From: Pseudanabaena sp. BC1403
Lineage (GTDB): Bacteria; Cyanobacteriota; Cyanobacteriia; Pseudanabaenales; Pseudanabaenaceae
Direction: 5' to 3'
DNA: 32,427 nt
Assembly: GCF_002914585.1 (NCBI RefSeq)
Contig: NZ_PDDM01000041.1
Coordinates: forward strand, 1 to 32,427
This document shows positions 1-8,803 of the stretch, one piece after another. Positions within the stretch are counted from its first letter, which is position 1, and each line of letters starts with the position of its first letter. The notes below the pieces were generated by a model. The model made no database searches and had not been told where the DNA came from. It worked only from the letters and a program-made list of their open reading frames with translations. Position numbers and translations under genes: made by a program.

Positions 1-103
1 TCTTCGCTGTAATAACCCAAAATTATTCCTTTTTTCTCTTTGTCTGAGCTTATCCTAATTTGCACAAGTTATTTATTTTTCATTCCTAACCATCTTTCAA
101 AGT

Positions 104-130
104 CCCCCAGAATTGGGGGATTTAGGGGGC
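104..130. repeat. Dispersed G-run repeat of cyanobacterial intergenic type
   Basis: A CCCCC run and a GGGGG run flank AGAATT, followed by TTTAGGGGG. This can fold as a small hairpin with a second G arm. Such C5/G5 elements with TTTAGGGGG spacing are common between cyanobacterial genes. It lies downstream of the protease gene and its terminator. No coding function is apparent. Confidence 0.45.
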
Positions 131-172
131 TTAGTAAATCAAAACATAGACAGAAAATCCCAAAAAGAAAAA

Positions 173-191
173 GGCGGCGCGATGCGCCGCC
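173..191 (-). terminator. Rho-independent terminator of the S8 protease gene
   Basis: A perfect 8-bp stem (GGCGGCGC/GCGCCGCC) with a 3-nt loop is followed on the minus strand by TTTTTCTTTTT. It starts about 10 nt beyond the protease stop. The plus strand also has a T run after the stem, so it may work in both directions. A near copy ends the HAD gene at 29132-29148. Confidence 0.85.
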
Positions 192-200
192 TTTTTCTTT

Positions 201-2363
201 TTACTGGACAGCTTTGACTGCTGCCTCAGCATTGACTAACCCACTACCAAAGTAATACTGCATCGCCGAAATCGGTGTGGGTGCGGTGTAAATCCCTGAC
301 GGACGCACAAAGGGAAAGTCCTTTACTGTACTAAAGCCGATCGCAGCTTGCAAACGGTATTTATTGGCATCAGATGAAGAGATTTCCAAACCTTCATAAC
401 TAGAAGTACGCTTGAGAATTGCAATCAGATTTTCGCGATTAATATTCGCATTCTCACCACGCATCAGCGCCACGACTCCCGCCACATTGGGCGCAGAGAA
501 AGAAGTTCCCTGTACGCGCACATATTTACCCAAAGGATCGAGCGCAGGTTCCCATGTGTATTTTGGTGATTCCGCCTTGTCCCAAAAGCCCGAAACCCAT
601 GTGCCGCCTGTGGTGAGAATACCGCCCAATGCATTTTGATTGGTTTCACCTCCAGGAGCAACCACATCCAAACGACCACCAAAGCTACTATAAAAAGAAC
701 GATTGCCAGTGATATTTGTGGAGCCGACAGACAAAACCCCTGGAATCGCGGAAGGGAAGCCGACACCATCAAGGCTCTCATTACCTGCGGAGGCGACGAT
801 GACTAAATTAGGGTTGTTGTCTAGGATTTGGAAGATTTGGTCAGTCAGTTCTTGATCGGGAAGCAGACCACCGAGGCTCATGTTGATCACCTGTGCGCCG
901 CGATCGCTGGCATAGCCAACCGCCTCAACCAGATTAGTGCTAGAAATCTCGCCATTTAAGCCAAATACCCGCACGGGTAAAATCTTCGCATTAGGTGCAA
1001 CGCCAAAAATACCCTCACCGTTTTTAGAGTGGGCGGCAATGACTCCCGCCGACCATGTGCCATGAAACTCAGAAGCGATATCACCACGAATATAGTTGCG
1101 AATGATAGTAGCGATCGCAGCTTCAGAACTTTTAGGATTACTGGATTTGAGAACACGCGCCCATTGTTCGTAACGTTTGTTCAATTGGGCATTCGACAGT
1201 TGAAAGGTACTTTGGAAATCAGCCCGCAATTTTGCGACTTCTTCTTTGCTGATGCGCGTATCAGGATCGCCACCATTTTTACCTGTGAAGTCCCAACCGC
1301 TAACTTCATTGGGAAGCTTATCTTTAACGTTGGCGGTGTTGTAAACATTGCCAATCAAATCGGGATGATCCCACTGGATCAGGCTATCGATGACAGCCAC
1401 GACCACTCCATCCCCACCCTTACTATTTTTCCATGCTTCCGTAGCACGAAGGTCGATGCGTGATGAATAGCTGCCGCGTTGGGGTGTGCTGTTGAGATGC
1501 CATTGCAGAGGTAGTAGATTGCTAAAGAATGTGCCGTTATTCGCGAGAATGTAGCGCGATCGCAGTTTTTGGAGATACTTAGCCGCATCGGATTCTTGAG
1601 AGAAGTTGATTTTACCTGCGCGTTGCTCTTGGAATTTATAGGAGAGCGTCTGCACAAAGTTAGGGGTTGCCGATTTCACGCCTGTGATGCCATTGAGTTG
1701 ATTGGAGGCGGTGAGAATATCGGTTCCCGTTGCCGATCGCGATCGCACGATGTAACGGTTTTGGGTAAACCGAAGCGGGCGCACAATTTCTAAGTTGTTG
1801 CGATTGAGAATCAGTTGAACTTGGCTAGAGGTGAGTTTCGGCTCAAAGCTGACGGTAATTTCATTGGGAAGGACAATGGTTTCGCTATTGTCTTTACTGT
1901 CATTACGATTGAGGACAGGCAGAGTCGATGCAACATAGGATCTGGTTTCGGCTTTACGGGTAATTTCCTTCCGTTCTTGGTCACTAGTTTCCGCCGAAAA
2001 TTCGATTAGGGCATAGCGATCGCCTATGGCTTTGACTTCGACTTCAGGTTTGGCGGGTTGAGGAGTGAGGGTGAGTTCGCGGGTGTTATTGCCACTCAAG
2101 TCACGCTGGAGCATTTCACTAAAGGAACCGCCGCGTGGAATGTCTCTTGTAGTATTAAAGGCAACGGCGATCGCGTTGTCGCGCTGACGCAGGGAGATTT
2201 TTTGTCCGTAGTAGAGGTAATAAAGTTCGCTGTCGTTTTTGGCGGTTGGGGTGGTCTCTTGGGCTTGGCTAGGGGCGATCGCTTGTTTGGTAATTTCGAT
2301 GGGAAGGATGGCGGTTGTCCAGAGGCATCCTGCAAAGCAAAGGCTAGATATGATCCGTTTCAT
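201..2363 (-). CDS. Secreted subtilisin-like serine protease (peptidase S8)
   Basis: Predicted exported endopeptidase of the subtilase family. A signal peptide is visible at residues 1-35 (basic MKR start, hydrophobic core, SQAQE near the cleavage site). A prodomain-like segment with NEITVSFEPKL and IVRSRSATG follows at about 165-240. The catalytic triad is complete: Asp326 in VAVIDSLIQWDHPDL, His434 in EFHGTWSAGV and Ser621 in GTSFSAPNVAG. The oxyanion Asn528 lies in ASAGNES. About 70 residues between the Asp and His motifs form an insertion longer than in minimal subtilisins. At 720 aa the protein is long because of the N-terminal half. It is a single gene with its own terminator. Substrate unknown. 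Confidence 0.95.
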   Translation of the reverse strand: MKRIISSLCFAGCLWTTAILPIEITKQAIAPSQAQETTPTAKNDSELYYLYYGQKISLRQRDNAIAVAFNTTRDIPRGGSFSEMLQRDLSGNNTRELTLTPQPAKPEVEVKAIGDRYALIEFSAETSDQERKEITRKAETRSYVASTLPVLNRNDSKDNSETIVLPNEITVSFEPKLTSSQVQLILNRNNLEIVRPLRFTQNRYIVRSRSATGTDILTASNQLNGITGVKSATPNFVQTLSYKFQEQRAGKINFSQESDAAKYLQKLRSRYILANNGTFFSNLLPLQWHLNSTPQRGSYSSRIDLRATEAWKNSKGGDGVVVAVIDSLIQWDHPDLIGNVYNTANVKDKLPNEVSGWDFTGKNGGDPDTRISKEEVAKLRADFQSTFQLSNAQLNKRYEQWARVLKSSNPKSSEAAIATIIRNYIRGDIASEFHGTWSAGVIAAHSKNGEGIFGVAPNAKILPVRVFGLNGEISSTNLVEAVGYASDRGAQVINMSLGGLLPDQELTDQIFQILDNNPNLVIVASAGNESLDGVGFPSAIPGVLSVGSTNITGNRSFYSSFGGRLDVVAPGGETNQNALGGILTTGGTWVSGFWDKAESPKYTWEPALDPLGKYVRVQGTSFSAPNVAGVVALMRGENANINRENLIAILKRTSSYEGLEISSSDANKYRLQAAIGFSTVKDFPFVRPSGIYTAPTPISAMQYYFGSGLVNAEAAVKAVQ

Positions 2364-2499
2364 CGTTGATGTTCCTCACTAGGTTTCGTCAGTTTATCTC
2401 TCTGAGGGTTTGGAGCATATGCAAAAAGTTGTGGGGTTTAGGAGTAGCATTACTGATCGCTGATTGAGGTGATATGCATGGATCGTTGCGGTAATGCGG

Positions 2500-2781
2500 T
2501 TAATAAACCTCATCATGAGTGCCTACTGTCTCTAAAAGAATTGCTTGTAATCCTTCATGCTCTACGAACTTGAAGATAATTCTGAGGTCATATCCACCAC
2601 TACAAGCCCAAGAGTCCTGAAATTCTCCTTTTAATTTATGTGTCCTTAATCGAGGATGAAATGGTTCTATGGATAGCAATTCTAGGGTGTTTTGAAGACT
2701 TGGAGCTATTTCTGGATGTTTCTTGAGGAATTTCTTAGCTGATCTTACAAATGTGTTTGAACGCAGCAAGATGAACTTCAT
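2500..2781 (-). CDS. RelE/ParE-family toxin (probable mRNA interferase)
   Basis: A 93-aa basic protein with the RelE/YafQ-like fold signature: an N-terminal RSNTFVRSAKKFLKKHPE helix, then LRTHKLKG, a central YDLRIIFKF strand and a C-terminal LLETVGTHDEVY. YafQ/RelE members end in the same GtHdevY pattern, where the His and Tyr support catalysis. It overlaps the antitoxin stop by 4 nt (ATGA), so the two are translationally coupled, with the antitoxin translated first. Such toxins cleave mRNA at the ribosome; activity here is inferred from family. It may help stabilise the replicon. Confidence 0.85.
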   Translation of the reverse strand: MKFILLRSNTFVRSAKKFLKKHPEIAPSLQNTLELLSIEPFHPRLRTHKLKGEFQDSWACSGGYDLRIIFKFVEHEGLQAILLETVGTHDEVY

Positions 2782-3011
2782 GATAGAAGCTCCTGCATTA
2801 GCTGATCAGGTGTTGTGGGCTGGCATTGACCAAGTGCAAATTCACGTTGAGCTTCCTGAACTTCTTTGATTAATTCTGCTCTTCTGCGATCGCGAAGGCG
2901 ATTTTGAAGAATCTTAATTAAGTCTTCTTGATCTTCAATCAGAAGTTGGTCGGCAGCTTCTAAGATTTTCGTAAAGTTTGATTCAACTAGCATAATTTTT
3001 AGGTTTAACAT
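2778..3011 (-). CDS. Antitoxin partner of the RelE/ParE-family toxin
   Basis: A 77-aa charged, helical protein directly upstream of the toxin gene and overlapping it by 4 nt. It has a central arginine-rich helix (LRDRRRAELIKEVQEAQREF) and a C-terminal tail rich in Gln, Thr and Leu that could bind the toxin. No clear ribbon-helix-helix or PHD/Fis motif could be seen, so the antitoxin class is left open. An alternative start at Met7 (2993) is as plausible as the first Met; neither has a good Shine-Dalgarno sequence. The role is inferred mainly from position and overlap. Confidence 0.75.
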   Translation of the reverse strand: MLNLKIMLVESNFTKILEAADQLLIEDQEDLIKILQNRLRDRRRAELIKEVQEAQREFALGQCQPTTPDQLMQELLS

Positions 3012-3277
3012 ACTTAGTTATTGGAGTATAGCAAAACCAATACTTACGCCTAACTTATACTTGTTAGAAGATTATTAGGGTTGATTTGATAAAGATCGCC
3101 CACAACATACCAACAAAATGCTTCGCCACTACGATAATTTTTTCCTTTGCCTTAAAAACTGCATATGGTCGGGTGACGAAATAGCTAGATATTGGTAAGT
3201 TTGTTAATACTCGGTCGAGGCGATGTGATTATGTGCAAGGCAATCTCTAGTAATATGTCTGAAAATCAGCAGCCTGT

Positions 3278-3285
3278 GAGGAGGA
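3278..3285 (+). promoter_or_regulatory. Strong ribosome binding site deciding the TPR-CHAT start
   Basis: GAGGAGGA lies 8 nt before the ATG at 3294. The two upstream in-frame Met codons (3192 and 3255) lack such a site. Starting at 3294 also places a signal peptide exactly at the N-terminus. Confidence 0.75.
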
Positions 3286-3293
3286 TCGCGAAG

Positions 3294-6200
3294 ATGAGTC
3301 TGAAATCGTTTAGTTTTGGATCTCTGACAAGTGGTGTCCTTGCAACGTTGGTTTTAGCTATTGCCCCAGTTCCTCTTTCTGCTTTATATTTTCTACAACC
3401 TGTTTCTGCTCAAACAACACAAGATCGCAAAGCAGAAGCAGATCGGCTAATTCAGCAAGGCATTCAGTTACTTCGAGCCAGTCGTTATCGAGAAGCTATT
3501 CAAGTATTGGAATCAGCTCTAGGAATCTATCGCGAGATTAAAAATCGCAATGGTGAAGCAGCGTCTCTCAATAGTCTGGGGGGTGCATACAAAAATCTCG
3601 GACAGTACCAGAGAGCTATTGATCTCTATCAGCAGTCCTTGGCGATCCGAAAGCAAATCGGCGATCGCAATGGTGAAGCAAGGTCTCTCAATAATCTGGG
3701 TGCTGCATACGATAGTCTCGGACAATATCAGAAGGCGATTGATTTCCATCAGCAGTCCTTGGCGATCCGAAAGCAAATCGGCGATCGCAATGGTGAAGCA
3801 ACGTCACTTAATAATCTGGGGAGCGCATACAAAAATCTCGGACAGTACCAAAAAGCGATTGATCTCTATCAGCAGTCCTTGGCGATCCTAAAGCAAATCG
3901 GCGATGGCAATGGTGAAGCGGGGGCTCTCAACAATCTGGGAAGTGCATACGGCAGTCTCGGACAGTACCAGAAAGCGATTGATTTCTATCAGCAATCCTT
4001 AGCAATCCAAAAGCAAATCGGCAATCGCAATGGTGAAGCAGCGTCTCTCAATAATCTGGGTGCTGCATACAAAAATCTCGGACAGTACCAGAAAGCAATT
4101 GATCTCTATCAGCAGTCCTTAGCGATCCAAAAGCAAATCGGCGATCGCAATGGTGAAGCAACGTCACTCAATAATCTGGGTCTTGCATACGACAGTCTCG
4201 GACAGTACCAGAAAGCAATTGATCTCTATCAGCAGTCCTTGGCGATCCGAGAGCAAATCGGCGATCGCAATGGTGAAGCAAGGTCTCTCAATAATCTGGG
4301 TGCTGCATACGATAGTCTCGGACAATATCAGAAGGCGATTGATTTCCATCAGCAGTCCTTGGCGATCCGAAAGCAAATCGGCGATCGCAATGGTGAAGCA
4401 ACGTCACTTAATAATCTGGGGAGCGCATACAAAAATCTCGGACAGTACCAAAAAGCGATTGATCTCTATCAGCAGTCCTTGGCGATCCTAAAGCAAATCG
4501 GCGATGGCAATGGTGAAGCGGGGGCTCTCAACAATCTGGGAAGTGCATACGGCAGTCTCGGACAGTACCAGAAAGCGATTGATTTCTATCAGCAATCCTT
4601 AGCAATCCAAAAGCAAATCGGCAATCGCAATGGTGAAGCAGCGTCTCTCAATAATCTGGGTGCTGCATACAAAAATCTCGGACAGTACCAGAAAGCAATT
4701 GATCTCTATCAGCAGTCCTTAGCGATCCAAAAGCAAATCGGCGATCGCAATGGTGAAGCAACGTCACTCAATAATCTGGGTCTTGCATACGACAGTCTCG
4801 GACAGTACCAGAAAGCAATTGATCTCTATCAGCAGTCCTTGGCGATCCGAGAGCAAATCGGCGATCGCAATGGTGAAGCAAGGTCTCTCAATAATCTGGG
4901 TGCTGCATACGATAGTCTCGGACAATATCAGAAGGCGATTGATTTCTTTCAGCAATCCTTAGCAATCTTTAAGCAAATCGGCGATCGCAATGGTGAAGCA
5001 ACGTCTCTCAATAATCTGGGAGGTGCATACAACAGTCTCGGACAGTACCAGAAAGCAATTGATTTCTACGAGCAATCCTTTGCGATCTTCAAGCAAATCG
5101 GCGATCGCAATGGTGAAGCAACGTCTCTCGGTAATCTGGGTGCTGCATACAACAGTCTCAGACAGTACCAGAAAGCGATTGATTTCTTTCAGCAATCCTT
5201 AGCAATCCAAAAGCAAATCGGCGATCGCAATGGTGAAGCAACGTCTCTCAATAATCTGGGTGGTGCATACAACAATCTCGAACAGTACCAGAGAGCCATT
5301 GATTTCTTTCAGCAGTCCTTAGCGATCACAAAGCAAATCGGCGATCGAGGTAATGAAGGAACAACGCTCAGTAATCTAGGTAGACTATTCGCCCAACAAA
5401 AACAACCCGAACTCGCAATTCTCTTCTACAAACAATCTGTCAACGTGCGCGAAAGCATTCGCAAAGACATCAAAGGACTCAGCCAAACAGAACAAAAATC
5501 CTACCTCGCCACCATCGAAAAAGACTATCGCGCCCTCGCCGACTTACTCCTCAGACAAGACCGCATCCTCGAAGCCCAACAAATCCTCGACCTCCTCAAA
5601 GTCCAAGAACTCAGCGACTACTTCCGCTCCGCCGATGTCGGCGACAGCGCCAAGCAAGCCGACTACCAACCACCCGAACAAAACATCATCGCCCTCGGTA
5701 ACGAACTCGCCAAACTCCAACAACTCGACCCCCTCACCAAAGAACAAGAACAAAGACTTGCCTACTTAACAAATCAAGAAAGCGATCGCAACGCCCAATT
5801 CAACGCCTTCCTCAACAGCCCCGAAGTCCAAAAACAAATCAAACAACTCACCCTCGAAAAAGCCAAAAACGTCGATCTTGAAGAATACAACAGACTACGG
5901 GCAAGCCTTGCTGAAATCAAAAATGCTGTCGTCTTCTATCCACTCATCCTCGAAGATCGCCTCGAACTAATCCTGATCACCGCCAACACCGTCCCCATCC
6001 GCAAAACCGTCAACATCAAACGCGAAGACCTCAACAAAGACATCTCCGACTTTCTCAGCAACCTACGCGATCCATCCTCCTCCGATGTCCAAGCCGATGG
6101 ACAAAAACTCTATAACTACCTGCTCAAACCCTTTGAGAAAGAACTAAAAGACGCAAACATCCAAACCATCATCTATTCCCCCGACGGACAACTGCGCTAT

Positions 6201-7001
6201 ATTCCCCTCGCTGCCCTCCATGACGGCAACCAATGGCTAATCGAACGCTATCGCATCAACAACATCACCGCCAGCTCCCTCACCAACCTCCGCCCCCGCA
6301 CCTACAAACCACCCAAAGTCCTCGCCGCCGCCGCCACCAATAGCCAAAATATCAAACTCGGCGATCGCTCGATTCCCTTCGGAGCCTTACCCGCCACCAA
6401 AACCGAAGTCGAAGCGATCGCTGCCCTCTTGCCCAACACCACCACCTTCATCGACCAACAATTCAACAAAGCCGCCACCATCCCCAATATGCAGCGCAAT
6501 AACATTGTCCATCTAGCAACTCATGGCTACTTTGCGATCGGTAAACCCGAAGATTCATTTATCGTCTTTGGCGATGGCGACAAAGCTACGATCTCTGATA
6601 TTGGAAATTGGTCATTAACCAACGTCGCCTTAGTCGTACTTAGTGCCTGTGAAACCGCGATCGGTGGCAAACTTGGCAATGGCATCGAGATTCTCGGCTT
6701 AGGCTATCAGATTCAAAATCGCGGTGCAGGCGCAGCGATCGCCTCGCTCTGGAAAGTCAGCGACAATGGCACAAGCGAACTAATGCAAGCACTATACAAA
6801 AACCTCAGCCAGAAAAACATTTCCTCATCCGAAGCTTTGCGTCAAGCACAGATTACGATGATTCGCAGTAATAAAAAAGGCAATATTAGCGATCGGGGTA
6901 CAGGTATTAGGATTGTGGGTACAGTACCAACTAACCAAGAAACACAACTTTCCCATCCCTTCTACTGGTCAGCCTTTATCTTGATTGGAAATGGACTGTA
7001 A
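3294..7001 (+). CDS. Secreted TPR-repeat protein with C-terminal CHAT protease domain
   Basis: A 1235-aa protein from the chosen start. The N-terminus is a signal peptide with a long hydrophobic stretch ending VSAQTTQ, so it is predicted to be exported. Residues about 50-700 are tetratricopeptide repeats of 40 residues, most with the core NLGxAYxxLGQYQKAIDxxQQSLAI and a QIGDRNGEA linker; 15 units are nearly identical. The C-terminal CHAT domain (caspase-HetF-associated) has its dyad His1077 in LATHGYF and Cys1119 in LSACETAIGG, and ends with the usual HPFYWSAFILIGNG. Standalone TPR-CHAT proteins are common in cyanobacteria; the TPRs probably bind a partner that triggers proteolysis. Codons in 5390-6420 are strongly C-ending, unlike the repeat region. 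It may extend upstream to 3192. Confidence 0.93.
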   Translation: MSLKSFSFGSLTSGVLATLVLAIAPVPLSALYFLQPVSAQTTQDRKAEADRLIQQGIQLLRASRYREAIQVLESALGIYREIKNRNGEAASLNSLGGAYKNLGQYQRAIDLYQQSLAIRKQIGDRNGEARSLNNLGAAYDSLGQYQKAIDFHQQSLAIRKQIGDRNGEATSLNNLGSAYKNLGQYQKAIDLYQQSLAILKQIGDGNGEAGALNNLGSAYGSLGQYQKAIDFYQQSLAIQKQIGNRNGEAASLNNLGAAYKNLGQYQKAIDLYQQSLAIQKQIGDRNGEATSLNNLGLAYDSLGQYQKAIDLYQQSLAIREQIGDRNGEARSLNNLGAAYDSLGQYQKAIDFHQQSLAIRKQIGDRNGEATSLNNLGSAYKNLGQYQKAIDLYQQSLAILKQIGDGNGEAGALNNLGSAYGSLGQYQKAIDFYQQSLAIQKQIGNRNGEAASLNNLGAAYKNLGQYQKAIDLYQQSLAIQKQIGDRNGEATSLNNLGLAYDSLGQYQKAIDLYQQSLAIREQIGDRNGEARSLNNLGAAYDSLGQYQKAIDFFQQSLAIFKQIGDRNGEATSLNNLGGAYNSLGQYQKAIDFYEQSFAIFKQIGDRNGEATSLGNLGAAYNSLRQYQKAIDFFQQSLAIQKQIGDRNGEATSLNNLGGAYNNLEQYQRAIDFFQQSLAITKQIGDRGNEGTTLSNLGRLFAQQKQPELAILFYKQSVNVRESIRKDIKGLSQTEQKSYLATIEKDYRALADLLLRQDRILEAQQILDLLKVQELSDYFRSADVGDSAKQADYQPPEQNIIALGNELAKLQQLDPLTKEQEQRLAYLTNQESDRNAQFNAFLNSPEVQKQIKQLTLEKAKNVDLEEYNRLRASLAEIKNAVVFYPLILEDRLELILITANTVPIRKTVNIKREDLNKDISDFLSNLRDPSSSDVQADGQKLYNYLLKPFEKELKDANIQTIIYSPDGQLRYIPLAALHDGNQWLIERYRINNITASSLTNLRPRTYKPPKVLAAAATNSQNIKLGDRSIPFGALPATKTEVEAIAALLPNTTTFIDQQFNKAATIPNMQRNNIVHLATHGYFAIGKPEDSFIVFGDGDKATISDIGNWSLTNVALVVLSACETAIGGKLGNGIEILGLGYQIQNRGAGAAIASLWKVSDNGTSELMQALYKNLSQKNISSSEALRQAQITMIRSNKKGNISDRGTGIRIVGTVPTNQETQLSHPFYWSAFILIGNGL
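3541..5340 (+). repeat. Fifteen 120-bp TPR units in tandem
   Basis: The phrase GCGATCGCAATGGTGAAGCA, or a one- to four-base variant, recurs every 120 bp from 3541 to 5221; the next unit at 5341 is degenerate. Each period encodes one 40-residue repeat. Many periods carry the HIP1 octamer in the linker. Short runs are identical between neighbouring units, so slippage or unequal recombination is likely here. Confidence 0.95.
3652..4946 (+). repeat. Exact 600-bp tandem duplication (five TPR units)
   Basis: Bases 3652-4346 match 4252-4946 without difference (695 bp at a shift of 600). The match ends at a G/A difference on the left (3651 against 4251) and a C/T difference on the right (4347 against 4947). 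Perfect identity, including silent sites, means a very recent duplication or ongoing homogenisation. An assembly artefact cannot be excluded from sequence alone. Confidence 0.95.
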
Positions 7002-7042
7002 AGTAGCGATCGCGCATTATGTTAAAAATAATTTTTCTCCTA

Positions 7043-7064
7043 TGCACTTGCTATAGCAAGTGCA
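7043..7064. terminator. Perfect palindrome between convergent genes, probable bidirectional terminator
   Basis: The arms TGCACTTGCTA and TAGCAAGTGCA form an uninterrupted 22-bp palindrome between the stop of the CHAT gene (7001) and the stop of the transglutaminase-like gene (7066). A T-rich stretch lies about 10 nt beyond it on the minus strand (7025-7036 region) and GTTTTATT lies just past it on the plus strand. The T tracts are weak, so it could instead be a dispersed repeat or a protein-binding site. Confidence 0.5.
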
Positions 7065-7065
7065 G

Positions 7066-8478
7066 CTAAGTTTTATTGAACTCTAATCTCCCCACATACC
7101 TGAAATTGCCTCCAGCCTCAGTTGAAGTAAATAAACTGACCTCATAGCTTCCAGAATTAGGAAGAGGACAAGAAATTTGGCTATCCTGAACAGGTTGACC
7201 ACAATTCTGAGAACCACTACTACCTTTAGGTCTGTAACTAGCCAAGATCCAGCGTTTCTGAGGGTTGGCAAGATTAATCACTGCATCGGTTTTAGTATCC
7301 ACTTGCGATCGCTGTGGGCTAATCAGTGACAATCCATCGGCAAAGAACTTAGGACGCATCATCGGCTGACGTAGAAACTCACCTTGGTTAATTGGATTAG
7401 CACGTAATTGCCATGCTGGATCTTTGGGGAAATGGGTAATGCCAATTACTTCTGGTGGTGGCATTAAATATTCGGTGCGATAGTTTTTGATAAAGCCTTT
7501 CTCACGGCTAACATAGCCACTATCCCAAGTTGGATCGATTAAGTACCATTGACCATTAACCTTAACCCCATTCCATGCATGACCTTGACCGCTTAAATCG
7601 CTAGTTTGGGTACGTGCATCACCAACTACATAGACAATCTCTACTCCCGCCGCTTTACCTAGTGCTTCTAGCAACTGGGCATAACCCGCACAAACTGATT
7701 TACGAGTGCGAAACACTGTCTCCGCATCCTGTGGCGGATATACACCAGCAAAGTATGACTCAGCATCATAGGCAATGCGATCGGCAACGTAGTCATGTAA
7801 GGCTTTCACACGCAAAACTGGATCAGATTCTTTACTGACAATGTATTTAGCAACAGAATCAATGCTCGTCTCCACATTTGCTTGCATATTGACGATCGCA
7901 GGGTGCAAACCCTGTCCGTCCCATGCCCATGCATTTTTGCTTGGATTAAGGTCAATTGGTTTCCGATTAGGTTGTGGTTCTGGCTTGATCTTGTTACTGC
8001 CATCGTCATATTGCTCATAGGGATTTTTGTTTAATGCGTTATAAAGCCACTCCAATCCCCCTGCGATTTTGAATAGGCTTTGTCGCGTGACCTCTATATG
8101 TTGCCCTTGCATCGCCCCTAGCATCCAGTCCCCTCTTGTTGAAAGAGCTATGAAGCTAGTACTTGGTTGCCATGCTAATAGTCCTGAGATCGCTACAAAG
8201 TTAATCACCAAAGTTCGGATAGTTAGGCGATCGCCCCAAGTTAATGTCTGTTCGCTTGACTTACCCAATTTGCGCCGCTTGTAACTTGACCAAAGCTCCC
8301 ATAGCAAAGGTAAGACTGGAAACAGAAATACCCCTGCGATGACCGATAGCAAAGTGGAACGATTAGAGAATGCTGCAAGGGAAGATGCAAGCCATACCCC
8401 TAGAACTGGTGTCAGAAAGATACAGGCATAGACTCCCAGCTTTAAGATTGTCCCAATCAACTTAAATAATAGTTTCAT
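7066..8478 (-). CDS. Membrane-anchored transglutaminase-like (papain-fold) protein
   Basis: A 470-aa protein from the ATG at 8478, which overlaps the preceding stop (TAATG) and has GGAGGAG just before it; an upstream Met five codons earlier is less likely. Hydrophobic segments at about 8-33, 41-64 and 85-100 anchor it in a membrane. The transglutaminase core has Cys263 in RKSVCAGYAQLLEALG, His300 in GQGHAWNGV and Asp315 in LIDPTWDSG, a complete Cys-His-Asp triad. The family includes proteases and amidases as well as cross-linkers; substrate unknown. A C-terminal beta-rich region of about 110 residues follows. Its coupling to the 107-aa gene and the helicase could make it part of the defence block, but a separate role is equally possible. 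Confidence 0.85.
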   Translation of the reverse strand: MKLLFKLIGTILKLGVYACIFLTPVLGVWLASSLAAFSNRSTLLSVIAGVFLFPVLPLLWELWSSYKRRKLGKSSEQTLTWGDRLTIRTLVINFVAISGLLAWQPSTSFIALSTRGDWMLGAMQGQHIEVTRQSLFKIAGGLEWLYNALNKNPYEQYDDGSNKIKPEPQPNRKPIDLNPSKNAWAWDGQGLHPAIVNMQANVETSIDSVAKYIVSKESDPVLRVKALHDYVADRIAYDAESYFAGVYPPQDAETVFRTRKSVCAGYAQLLEALGKAAGVEIVYVVGDARTQTSDLSGQGHAWNGVKVNGQWYLIDPTWDSGYVSREKGFIKNYRTEYLMPPPEVIGITHFPKDPAWQLRANPINQGEFLRQPMMRPKFFADGLSLISPQRSQVDTKTDAVINLANPQKRWILASYRPKGSSGSQNCGQPVQDSQISCPLPNSGSYEVSLFTSTEAGGNFRYVGRLEFNKT

Positions 8479-8801
8479 TACTCCTCCAAACACTCAGTAA
8501 CTGCATTCAACTCAGCGATCGCTCGCACTAGCCGATCGCGCAAAGCATTGTCAAGCTTGGGATTTTGCAAAGCTACCTCTTGGATGGCGGCTAACCATTG
8601 TGCGATCGGGACATGGCTAACGGCGGCGCGTAGACCCATATTTGTGAGTATCGCAAGGTAAAAGCCTTTGAAATCATCTGGGTCGCCGTAGTCATAGAAG
8701 CCGTCCCATAGCTCTAGTTTTTCGGGTGTGTAGGCTTCATATTGTTCTAGGGTGATTGGGGTGCGATCGAGTTGGGGTTGGGGTTGGGGTGGTGGGGTCA
8801 T
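8478..8801 (-). CDS. Hypothetical 107-aa protein between helicase and transglutaminase genes
   Basis: Not recognised as a known family. It begins with a Pro/Gln-rich tail (PPPQPQPQ), then ITLEQYEAYTPEKLELWDGFYDYGDPDD, which resembles the opening of Uma2-type proteins, and ends in a helical region (IAQWLAAIQEV, LRDRLVRAIAEL). The Uma2 catalytic residues are absent, so it could be a remnant or an unrelated small domain. The start lies only 2 nt after the helicase stop, and its stop overlaps the next start as TAATG. This spacing indicates one mRNA from helicase to transglutaminase. Confidence 0.7.
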   Translation of the reverse strand: MTPPPQPQPQLDRTPITLEQYEAYTPEKLELWDGFYDYGDPDDFKGFYLAILTNMGLRAAVSHVPIAQWLAAIQEVALQNPKLDNALRDRLVRAIAELNAVTECLEE

Positions 8802-8803
8802 GG

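Noticed and set aside
40-255. 71-aa plus-strand open frame at the left edge
   Set aside because: It runs through a dispersed repeat and a terminator hairpin into the end of the protease gene; a Lys/Arg-rich translation of non-coding DNA.
1029-1463. 144-aa plus-strand open frame opposite the protease gene
   Set aside because: It lies wholly inside the protease gene, whose catalytic motifs prove the other strand is coding.
3541-5340. Regular 120-bp repeats that could suggest a CRISPR or minisatellite array
   Set aside because: The period is a multiple of three, the frame stays open and each unit encodes a 40-residue TPR; there are no unique spacers.
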